Positions 1 to 11,400 of a stretch of 64,000 nt of DNA are shown one piece after another (position 1 is the first letter of the stretch; every line of letters starts with the position of its first letter). The stretch covers positions 13,224,001-13,288,000 of the forward strand of contig NC_056415.1 of the NCBI RefSeq assembly GCF_905147365.1, written 5' to 3'. The notes below the pieces were generated by a model that was not told where the DNA came from, did not search any database, and saw nothing but the letters and a program-made list of their open reading frames with translations. The position numbers were made by a program, and so were the translations under genes. This stretch comes from Aricia agestis (lineage: Eukaryota; Arthropoda; Insecta; Lepidoptera; Lycaenidae).

Positions 1-684
1 GATTAAAATTAATGGTTAGTTTTTCACTTGCTTAGTTTATAAGGAACAAATTGTTATGTTATGCCATTCAAACATTAAAAAACTTATATAGTCAATCAGT
101 CGTTTTATCTCACCTCTTTTCATATCATCTCATCTCATTTTCACTAATTTTTTTGTCGCCATTGCGTGCTGTATTTCACCTATCATTGGAAGTCATCTTT
201 ACCTATAATAAGTTACCATTGTTTGTCTTTTATTTTAATGTGCCAGATGATATTCGGTTGGTGAATCGTAATAAATAAATAAATCACAATAAGGCTCATG
301 ATTAAAAATAAAATATATTTTTTTTTGCCATTACTAGAAAAAAAATGTTATGTAAGTTGTGTGTAAGAACTAGGTGACTAACGGCTACTACTAGTAACTC
401 ATGCATCACTTGATATATTATCTCAATATAATTAAATATTATGTCGAGATATTTATAAAATGCGACAAGCGCGTAAATGAACGTCCATTTTATTAAGTGT
501 GGAATTGCCTGTTATGTCTGTTTTCATTATACTGATGTTTAAAATCTGTCAGTTGTAGTAATTGAGGATGTATTCGATCATGGGTCATGCACGTTGATGA
601 GATGACACATCATTAAAATTTATACGAATTTTTGTTGAATTACATCGGATTAATTTGCTTAAAATATGTAATTAATTTTTTTAT
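1..684. other. AT-rich sequence, nothing recognised
   Basis: I see no exon, structural RNA or recognisable element here. The one open frame, at 51-278, has no family features. Confidence 0.5.
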
Positions 685-954
685 CCATGGACGCTTCACA
701 CCACGTCAGTCCGGCTCCGTGGTAAGTACCTGAAGGACTTGTGTTACGGGTACCAGATCACGAAAATATATTTTATACTTTTACAGTATACATAATATAT
801 TTAAGATTTATATTATTATTATAATATCATACACAAATTAAATACACATCCATGATCTAGGAACATTGAAAACTTTTTGTTCCGTCGGCGAGATTCGAAC
901 CCGCGACCCCGGCTTGAGCCACCACTTGCTCAACCATTGAGCCACAGAGTCGTC
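685..954 (-). mobile_element. tRNA-derived SINE (family 1)
   Basis: On the minus strand it has a tRNA-like head with A-box-like TGGCTCAATGG and a B-box region GGGTTCGAATC, then a body ending near ACGTGGTGTGAAGCGTCCAT. The same head and body recur at 10631, 12209, 42741, 48265 and 62430. Confidence 0.8.
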
Positions 955-1250
955 TTTTTTTGTAGCACTAATGTTGAAAATGTATCTTTGATTTCAAATT
1001 TTAAGATTGATTTGATCAATAGATATAATGAAAATTAAAAGCTTTAATTCTTATCGTACTTTGTTAAAAAAGTTAGTCGGATTTTACCAAAAAATTAACG
1101 TAAAATATAAAAATAAAATAGATTTTTTGAAAATACATTAAACACCTACTTAAATTGCGTTTCTACCAGAGGAATGTCTTTAAGACCTAATAGAATCGCT
1201 GCAATAGGCGAGGTCAGGCAGAGGAAGCGATTCTGTGTAGGGTATACAAA

Positions 1251-1437
1251 TCTCGCGAGATTAGACTTAAACTAGATCTTTCAAGTTTATGGAAATCAAT
1301 ATCGCGAAATTCCGTCAATATGGAAATCTCGGGAAATCTCGCGAAAACGCTTTTGTACAATCTCATTGATCGCGCGACATCTCACCCTTTCTTCAACCGA
1401 GATCAATCTCGCTACAAAGGGCCGAGATCTCGCGAGA
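1251..1437. repeat. Cluster of TCTCGCGAGA palindromes
   Basis: The 10-bp palindrome TCTCGCGAGA occurs at 1251-1260 and 1428-1437, with several partial copies (TCTCGCGA, AATCTCGC) between. It may be part of a degenerate fold-back repeat. Function unknown. Confidence 0.4.
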
Positions 1438-1477
1438 ACGAGATTGCATTCCCTAATTCTATGGATTCTCGAAAACA

Positions 1478-1793
1478 CATATTTCTCACAGAAAACCGGC
1501 GTGAAACAGAGCTTGCGCTGTGTTTCGCCGAATGAGTCAGTTTACCGGAGGCCCAATCCCTACCCTATTCCCTTCCCTACCCTTCCCTATTCCCTTCACT
1601 TCCCATCCCTACCCTCCCCTATTCCCTTCCCTTCCCATCCCTAGCCTCCCCTATTACCCTATTCCCTCTTAAAAGGCCGGCAACGCACCAGCAGCTCTTG
1701 TGATGCTGCGAGTGTCCATGGGTGACTTAAGTTGCTTTCCATCAAGTGACCCGTTTGCTCGTTTGCCCTCTTATTTTATTAAAAAAAATTCGC
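1478..1793 (+). mobile_element. SINE with CR1-LINE-like tail (copy a, 5' truncated)
   Basis: It carries the block CTTGCGCTGTGTTTCGCCGA, a CCCTACCCTATTCCC-type pyrimidine stretch, the conserved tail from GGCCGGCAACGCAC to CCCGTTTGCTCGTTTGCC, and a terminal A run. The head seen in other copies is replaced. Apparent open frames in it are low-complexity. Confidence 0.75.
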
Positions 1794-1816
1794 AACGCAA
1801 CTCTATAAACGCACTC

Positions 1817-2272
1817 GGTCAATTCAGACCGCAACGGGACGCGAAGATGCATTTCTAAATTTGTACTAAATTGACAGATTTGCAAGACGTCTCACGCTTA
1901 CGAAATCTGTCAAATCCATGCAAATTTAGAAATGCATCTACACCATAAAGTTAATATACCTAGCGCAATAGAGAAACAAAGGCCTGAGCAAGAGAGATGT
2001 CACTATCAGTAACACTGCGTGGTAAAAAGAGACGTGTGATACATGACAGCAGCATTCTTTTTTTGTCGTCCAGTCGGCATGTGCCGCACGTTGACAATTT
2101 AATCTCATAGAATTCACGTTCAATCATGCTTGTGTAAGTGTATGCGTACACATATTTTTCACACAGATGAAAACCAATTTTGGTTTCGTTTGACAGCTCG
2201 AGATTGTTGCTCTATCCCGCTAGGTATATTAACTTTATGATTTACACATCGCGTTGCGGTCTGATTGAGCCC
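1817..2272. mobile_element. Fold-back MITE with a second MITE nested inside
   Basis: The outer ends GGTCAATTCAGACCGCAACG and (reverse complement) GGGCTCAATCAGACCGCAAC match the MITE at 11540-11916. Inside, 1944-2239 is bounded by inverted CATAAAGTTAATATACCTAG, a different element. The outer end lies 21 bases from the first base of exon 2. Confidence 0.7.
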
Positions 2273-2293
2273 TTATTCTGGATCTTTTGTTAG

Positions 2294-2453
2294 GAACAAC
2301 CAGTGGGCTGCCGAGGCTGGTTCGGTTCGTTCTTCGACGCCAGGCACGTCCGGGAGACGCTGACTGTGGCGTTCCGGAGTGGACCCCGAAGGCGGAGGCT
2401 GCGGGTCTCGCTGCTCATCGTTGTGGTCTGCGTTATATTCGGCCCGCTACATG
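2294..2453 (+). CDS. Paralogue 1, exon 2 (160 bp)
   Basis: Acceptor TTTTGTTAG, donor GTAAGG. It encodes the cytoplasmic middle loop (EQPVGCRGWFGSFFDARHV) and the hydrophobic start of TM7 (VSLLIVVVCVIFGPLHG). It enters in phase 0 and leaves one base of a glycine codon. Its basic run RRRRLR is richer in arginine than the NNRRLK of paralogue 2. A MITE ends only 21 bases upstream of the first coding base. Confidence 0.85.
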
Positions 2454-5400
2454 GTAAGGTTTATCTACTTCTTGGTTTCAAAATAGTACCGAAAAGAGAG
2501 CATGCTTAGAGTTTTAAGAACGAAAAGACATTACTCAGTCTGGATTTTGTGATTTGCCAAATACACACCCTAAAGTATTATCACTTAGTTTTGTTACACC
2601 CTGTATATATTTTGGAGTACGTGAGTGGATAAGAAGATTTGATTTGACATTAATTTATAGGATAATAGTCAGGGACCCCTAAATATTTATTTTTATTAAG
2701 TACTACGAGGGCTGCTATTTATGTATCCGGAATTAAAAAAAGAAACAAACATATATCATTTAATATGGTTTTATTGCTTTTCAAAATATTCGCCGCGATG
2801 ATCGACACACTTTTGCATACGCTGGAACCAATTTTCATAGCACTTTTTGATTGAGGTATCTCCAAAACGTGCATTTTGAACGCATCAACAGCCTCTTCGC
2901 GGCTCGAAAAACGTTGACCACGTAATTTGTTCTTCGCGTATGGAAATAAAAAGAAATCGTTAGGTGCCAAATCAGGGCTGTACGGCGGATGACCAGTCAA
3001 TTCGATCTTTTGACCCTCCAAAAACTGAGTTGTTTTAGCTGAGGTGTGACAGCTAGCATTGTCGTGATGTAATATGATTCTGCGTTGTCGGTTGTCCTTT
3101 CTTATTTCTTCAAAGACTTCTGGTAAACAAATGGTCGTATACCATTCAGAATTAACCGTTTTACGATTCTCTAATGGCACTGTAGCCACATGTCCATTAA
3201 TTCCAAAAAAACAGGCGACCATTTGCTTCAAAGTACTTTTTGCACGAGTAACTTTTGTTGGTTTCGGCTCATCTTGGAACACCCACACCGTTGACTGTTG
3301 TTTAGTTTCGGGGTCATATGCATAGATCCAAGATTCATCACCTGTGTAGATATTATAAACGGCTTTTGACGTACCACGGTTGTATTTTTTTATCATTTTT
3401 TTGCACCAATCGACACGAGCCCGTTTTTGATCGATTGTCAAGTTGTGCGGAATCCAACGCGAACATATTTTTTTTACAGCCAAATGTTCGTGTAATATCT
3501 TATGTATGCTCGTCATACTTATGCCTAAGGACGCCTCTATCTCGCGATATGTAATATGACGATCACGCATTATTAGTTCCCGCACAGCATCTATATTTTG
3601 TGGGACAACAGCTGTTTTTGGGCGACCTTCTTTATTTTCATCCGTGAGCATAGACCGCCCACGATTAAACTCACTGTACCAGTGATAAACAGTGGTTTTT
3701 GATGGTGCTTCATCTCCAAAAGTTGCGGTGAGTTGAATAAAGCACTGTTGTTGATTTAGCCCACGCCGAAAATCGTAGTAAATCATTGCACGAAAATGTT
3801 CACGCGTTAAATCCATGGCAAATGAAGACACGCAATTTTCAAAATGACGCCACAATGGAAAAATAATTGACAGTCACATGAAACAAAATGTATTCTTCAA
3901 CCAAAGAGTTCTATTTTCAAATGTTGTAATTACTTTTTAAATATTGTTCTTGTAAGTGGCCAGTTCCGGATACATAAATAGCAGCCCTCGTATCAAGCTA
4001 ATTTTTTGTGAGTAGTTTCATTTTGATAAGACAAACAACATTTTTATTTGCGAAAAATCTTGAAAGTGGTAGCTAACAGAGATAGAAAGTATTTCATTAC
4101 CGACTTCCAAAAAGGAGGAGGTAATACGTTCGGCTGTATATATCTTTTTTTTTTTTTGTATGCTCAACGATAACTCAGCCGTTTGTGATCCGATTTTCAA
4201 AATTCTTTTTGTGTTGTATAGGGTTTAGCTCGAATTTGGTACCATGTCCACAAAAATGGTGATCTGATGATGGGATCCTGGAGAAATCGAGGGGACTCCT
4301 TGAAATTTGTATGGAAACATATAGTGATTTTAATTTTTTCTGAAGCATTCGAGATAAATGCTACCAAAAAGTAAGATTTCGCACCAGGTTATACCCTGGA
4401 TCCGAAGGTACCCAACAGAACTTTTGAATCCTTATAGATACAGGTTCGAGGACTTCGGCGTTGTTTAAACAAGTGAAAGCATAAGCCAACACATCAATTT
4501 AATTGATCATCATCATCACAATCATAATTATGCCATGGGTCATCACAATATGACCCAATTATTGATGCTTTTCATGATGTTTTGCGTCGAAGCAGATGTT
4601 TTTGATGATTATTTCGCTGTTTGTGAACCGATTTTCAAAATTCTTGTGTTGTTGTATAGGATATAATCATGATTTTATATAATAATTACGAAAGTGGTGA
4701 GTTGATGATGGGATCTATGAGCAATCGAGGGAAATCCTTGAAATTTATCAAAAGACTCATAGTGGTTAAAATATTGCTTCTAGTAACTTAAACATATGTT
4801 ACGAATAAAAGAAAGTTCATACGAAGGTGTCTCTTAGTCCAAAGGCACTGAACAGAACTCCTGAACCTTTAAAGATAAAAGTTTTTAAATTGCAGCATCG
4901 CTTAGATAACTGCAAGCATTTACCACAATTTTGCTTACAGTAACATAATGTGAATAGTTAACATTCGTAGTGGTTATTTACGCATAAAGCCTTATCTTGT
5001 AGATAACTAAAAAATTTGAAATTATTATTTTTAACAAAAAATTAAAACCGACTTCCAAGGTAAAAACAATAATAATATGAACTAAAAAGTATTAAATAAC
5101 TCTTACTCTATAATAGTGCCTTTGTCAGAATTCGTCTAAATCTCAACTATTTCTGTACATACTACAGTCTTTATTACTTTGAAGTCGGTACCAGTCCCAA
5201 AAGCTTCAGATATTCTGACAGACTGAACTCACTATAAAATTTGCTGGTACCGACTTCAAATAATAAAGACTGTAGTATGTACAGAAATAGTTGAGATTTA
5301 GACGAATTCTGAAAAAGGCACTATTATAGAGTAAGAGTTATTTAATACTTTTTAGTTCATATTGTTATTGTTTTTACCTTGGAAGTCAGTTTTAATTTTT

Positions 5401-8400
5401 TGTTAAAAATAATACTTTGATTTGATGGTCCTAAAATGTCGATTGCTCTATTTGTAGGACAATGTTTCTCTTAAATTATATTACTACTAGATGTTCCGGC
5501 AAACGTTTCTTTGCCATATCATACAGTATTTCACCTTTCAACCATATTATTTTATTGAAGTGACTAAATATGTCATATGTCACCATGGCAACGTCCATCG
5601 CTATCCCGTCTCACCAACAATGGTCGCTGTCAGTCTCGAGTTGTAATAATTTACTAATATTTATACAATAAATGCACCTATCAATATTTTAGACGTGGAC
5701 GAGCCATGCTTCGGCACGAATGGGCCGGCTCGACCGGAGAAATACCACGTCCTCACAGAAAACCGGCGTGAAACAGCGCTTGCGCTGTGTTTCGCCGAGT
5801 GAGTGAGTTTACCGGAGGCCCAATCCCCTACCCTATTCCCTTCCCTACCCTCCCTTATTCCGTTCCCTTTCCATCCCTACCTTCCCCTATTACCCTATTC
5901 CCTCTTAAAAGGCCGGCAACGCACCTGCAGCTCTTCTGATGCTGCGAGTGTCCATGGGCGACGGAAGTTGCTTTCCATCAGGTGACCCGTTTGCTCGTTT
6001 GCCCCCTTATTTCATAAAAAAAGTACCCAGTAGCCGATTCTCAGACCTACTGAATATGCATGTTAAATTTGGTAAAAATCAGTAAAGCTGTTTCGGAGCA
6101 GTACGGTAACTAACATTGTGACACGAGAATTTTATATATAAGACGAGCTTTTGCCCGCGGCGTCGCTCGCGTTAAGAAGTATTATTATATACAAACTTTC
6201 ATCCCCTATTTTAACCCCTTGGAGGTGGAATTAATCAAAATTCTTTCTTAGCGTATGCCTACGTCATAATATCTACCTGCATGCCAAATTTCAGCCCGAT
6301 CGGTCCAGTGGTTTGGGCTGTGCGTTGATAGATCACCATGTCAGTCAGTCACCTTTGAGTTTTTTAAATATAGATTAACCTACCAATATACAAAAAATCT
6401 GCTGGTTAGGGTTCTGTTTAAGGGTTCTAGTAATCAAAAAAACTTGCTATTTACCCACTTCATCCATTTACCTTTTTACTTATGCTAAGCATATTACCTG
6501 CTGATATTTTCTGTAATTCATAAAAAATGTTATCAGAAGTTTAGACGGGTGTATCTATTGATTAGTCGATCTACGGATCATAGAGAATAGATCAATTAGG
6601 TAATCCCGTGCAACTAGATTATTTTTTTATAATGATTACCATATTATATCATTAATTACTGGTAATTACATAATACATTTTATGTTTATTTATAACATTA
6701 TTATGAAGTACCTAAAGCGTTACTCATAAGTACCATTAAATAATTTTTCCATAATGCACTAGATCTAAACAACATATTTTGTAATTAGATTTAATAGGTT
6801 ACCATTCTGGTGAGAAATTCCATGAATAGAGGTATGTTTTGTTAGGAAGTCTGATACCATTTTTATTCAGTACTTTATTTCTAGTACAAGCTTATGGCCC
6901 AAAAGCAGCCAGACCTTTGTCATTTCATAAAAGCTGAAAGTTTTTCTGTACATAGTCCCCTATAGAGGCGAGAATGGGGATTGTCCATTTTTTTTAATTT
7001 TGCTCATTACAAAAATATTTCGAGGAATAAGTTCAGTGATCGTTTTTCTGTATATAAACGAAAAAAATACCCATTAGTTACTTATATTTTTGAACAAATA
7101 TGTTTAACCTTTGTTTGACCTTCAATGGCGTTAAATTAGCAATAAATACGACCAACATTACGTTTCGAACTTTTGGTAAGCTTCTCGTATCAGCTTTCAC
7201 ATAATGAGAACTTGCATTTGACGAACCAGCTTTTATAAATAAGATTGAAAGGAAATTTAAAACACTGCAGAGGTCAATTGGCGGCCGATGATGACGTCAG
7301 AGCGAAACTTTAAAAATTTATTGAGAAAAAACTAGCCAATGAATTTCAAAATAATTAAATTTATATTCTTAAAATACCCTATTTCAACGAAAAAAAATAT
7401 AAAAAGTACATGTGATTTTTTTTGGACAATGCCCATTTGAGGCCTGAGGGTCTTACTCTATTAGTTTAAATATAAAAACAGATACAGAAGTATACATTAT
7501 ATAACAGCGTACAACCCACAGTGCAACGATTCAATGTTATGGTCGAATAATGGCTTATTTCAATTTCAAATGGCTCTCAACGTACTTAAGGGTTGGTTGC
7601 ACCAACTTACTTTAACTATAACTGTAACTTTAACTATAACTACAGCGCAAAATGTCAAATCTTTGGTTAAGGACGATATATTTCACGATAACCATAACCG
7701 CTTATGAATGAATGAATGAATGAAAACATTTATTTCAGACAATATGCCCATAGTGTTGTTAGTGTGTTAGTTACAAGATGATAATGACAATAATAAAATA
7801 TAATAAATATGTTAGTGATGTTAGTACAAAAATTTCCCATAAAACTTAAATTACTCCTTTGACTATCCTTATCCAATGTTCTTGGATAATCAAGTCAATC
7901 AGTCAAATCTATCCGCAATGACTCTCAGAATGCTGTTGTTGAAATTTTGACTGTTTTTTTGCGTATTACCGCTTTAAAACCGTCGGTACGCCCAGAGGCA
8001 AACATACCAGAAGCGCTACAGCGCCACGGTAGTCCCAGCAGCATTCTGAAAGTATTGTTATACTGGACGCGCAGAGTATCATAGGTTCGATTCCTATACC
8101 CAACCCATAGGGAACCCGAGTAAAAAGACTGGCAATAAGCTTTGAATAATAGGATCTTAACTCGAGTTGCACAACGGGTAAACCTACGGGCGAGCATATT
8201 ACCTCGAACCGCTAACGCTCTACATTCCCTCTCCATATCCTCGTCATCCCTGAGGTCATCGGTCACAATATGACCCAGATATTTAAACTTTTGTACCCGT
8301 TCTAAGGCAACTCCATTCAGATACACTGGAGCTTATACTTCATATTCAGCTTATACTTATAATAATTGTGTTGTTATGGCAAATGTTTTTTCCTGTCGAT

Positions 8401-11400
8401 TTTTACGGATAATTAAATTTTTTATACTCTCAATAACGGTATTTTTAATAAAAAAATAAACGCAACAGGCATCTATCAAAATCTGTGGTCAAAGTTAACA
8501 TGAAAGTTAAAATTAAAGTTAAGCCTTAACTATAACCATAACTTTGACCATAACTGTAACTATAACCACGCCTCTGGTGCAACCCATTCTAAGAAGCTTA
8601 TAAATTTTATTTACAACAGAACTTTTTTTTAAATTTGTTCAATTGAAATAATATTTTGACGAATAAATCTTAAAAGCTCATCACCGAGCTTTCAGCTCAA
8701 ACTTTGCCGGTAGTATTCCTAATTGTTTCTTAAGTTGTTAACAGCATGTAAATTCTTTAACTAGTACTGTGTCGTAGTTAAAAAGTTTCGATGAATATGT
8801 ACCAACTTTACCTACAACGTAACTTACTTAGAATACTGTGGAAATTGACTAACCACAGGTTACAGATGAATGTATTCATCATCATCAAAATTGTATGTAA
8901 ATAACATTGATTATTATGAATTACGATTAACTGATAGACTATTCTGCTACACATCTTTACAAAACTAGAGAAAATTAATTCAAATGAGTTTGCATCAGCT
9001 CGGATCAGCATTTACTATTGCTAAATCCCAGCATTAGATTTTGTCGACCATAGTCATATTAAGTACTTAATTGTTTTTTTTTTCAAATTCACTGCAAAAG
9101 TACATAACATCCTTTTTTCCAATTTTTTGCTAAAAGCTCTGCAAGCACTGACCTCCATTATACAAGTAGGTATGACAGTTTATAAAAAGACCAATAATAT
9201 ATTTTTTATTGATTAGTCCGAAAATAATTATAATAGTTTTATTTTGTAAGAGTTACTGAATACCTATACCTTATTTAGATATTCATATTTAGATAGTCAT
9301 ATTTGTAGATTTTGCTAAGGCATATGATAGTATAGATCGTGCTTCCCTATATACGATATTAAGGAATTTCCAAATCCTTGAGAAACTTATTAACTTGATC
9401 AAGACAACTACGAGTAAGAGTAATGCGGTGGTACGGGTAGACAGGTCATATACGAGTTTATTTAACATAGAGACTGGACTAAAACAGGGGGATGCTCTCT
9501 CACCAATGTTATTTAACCTAGCGTTAGAATACATAATAAGGAAAGTAACAGACCTTGACGGGGGCGTCCAGCTTAATGGAAAACATCAAGTAATAGGCTA
9601 TGCACATGATCTGGCTCTCATGAGTGAGAAAAAGTCTGATGTCGTGGATATGGTAAGGACCCTTGAGAAGGAAGCCAATAAAGTCGGACTTAAAATCAAT
9701 CATGGCAAAACTGAATACTTGCACATGCGGAAATACAAAGATAAACGACGACCACCTGAAGATTTTTTAGTAGATAACATCTCATACACAGGAACAGCTA
9801 AGTTTAAGTACCTAGGTTGCACTATAACCGACACAAATTCTAGAGTAGATGAGATCGACATCCGAATCCAAAGTGCTCTTCGGTGTAGTGCGGCACTCCA
9901 TAGAATTTTAGTGTCCAAGATCCTAAGTAGAGGTACGAAGATACGAATATATAAAACTGTAATCCGACCTATACTCTTGTACGGCAGTGAAACTTGGACC
10001 CTAACTCAAAAGGAGGAAACAAAGCTGTTAGTAGCTGAGAGAAAAATACTGCGCAAGATTCTCGGACCGACGAGGGATGAAGATGGCAGTTTGAGGCCAC
10101 GGAAAAACCTTGAGATTGAAGAACTCGTGGCAACGCCCAATATTATCGGGGAATACAAATCTCACCGAATCCGCTGGCTCGGTCACGTAGAAAGAATGAA
10201 TGATGACCGAGCGGCTAAAAAAGCGTATGTGGGGCAAATGACTGGCAAACGACCGGTAGGCCGTCCCAGATACCGCTGGAGGGATGAGGTAGAAAAGGAC
10301 CTGAAGGCGTTACGAGCCGGATCATGGCAAGATGTCGTACAGGATCGAAATAAATGGCGTGTGCTTGTGTCAGAGGCCAAGACTCAATTTGGATCGCTGC
10401 GCCGCAGTAAGTAAGTAAGTAAGTAAGAGTTACTGAAGACATGGAAGAAGTTATCAATCCTTTATTTTCATATTTATATATATTTTATGTTTCCTTAAAG
10501 CGTCTGCTATTAGTGCTTTTACCTTAATATCAAAAAGACAGTTGAACATCACTAGTATTAGTTCCACATACTCCCACTACTGCTACCAGCGCCAATATGG
10601 CAACTTTCAAACGTCATTTTTACGTCAAATTTAATAATATATAATCTATGGACGCTTCACACCACGTGAGTCTGGCCCTGTGCTAAGTACCTAAAGGACT
10701 TGTGTTACAGGTACCAGACAACGGAAATATATTTAATACTTTTATACTATACATATATTTAAGATTTTTATTATATCATACACATATTTAATATACATCC
10801 AGACCCGTGAACATTGAAAACTTTTTGTTCCGTCAGCGGGATTTGAACCCGCGACGTTTGAGCTACCAACGCGCTCACCACTGAGCCACAGAGGTCGTCT
10901 GGAAATTTAGTTCCTATCCCTCATATTGGGGGAGGTACAAAAATAGCTGTCATTTCAAAGGGTATCATTAGTCCAGCGTACTTGTATAATGGAGGTCAGT
11001 GTCTGCAATCTATTTACAGTTTTTAAATCTGAAAACACCATGTACTCTCTGTCGCCCGCCCATAATATTTGTGCGAAAGAGACATGTGATAAGTCAATGA
11101 TCGAATTTCTCCATCAGTAACCATCCTGGTTTGTTCCAGGGAAAATTAACGTGCTGTATCTATTTATAAGGCTCATGAGGTTAACTCGCGTTCCTATCGC
11201 ATGCCTATGGGCTCCCACACTGCGAATTCGTATGACATAACAATGCGATGCGAAGCGAATTCGCAGTTTTGTGTGGGAGCCCTATAGGGAGGAGATAAAA
11301 CTGTTCGTGCGAAAGAGATAAGCTATAGTTCAATGACCGAATTTCTCCGACTATGATAACCAACCTGTGTTGTTCCAGGGGAGATGAACGTGCTATACCT

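Larger units (their letters stand above)
7590..8585. mobile_element. MITE with GGGTTG...CACCA ends, split by a LINE tail
   Basis: The left end GGGTTGGTTGCACCA and the right end (reverse complement GGGTTGCACCAGAGG) bound inverted tracts rich in AACTATAACTGTAAC. A LINE fragment at 7706-8330 interrupts it. Confidence 0.6.

Noticed and set aside
2303..2509. A separate small gene beginning at 2303
   Set aside because: The frame is exon 2 of paralogue 1: it starts after an AG acceptor, has a GT donor at 2454, and matches exon 2 of both sister genes in length and sequence.
5803..5985. Frames of the MSLPEAQSPTLFPSLPS type, repeated at 21445, 29253 and 42179
   Set aside because: They lie wholly inside the SINE family; the Pro/Ser stretch is the pyrimidine tract. 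Copies differ by frameshifts and no conserved start or stop is kept.
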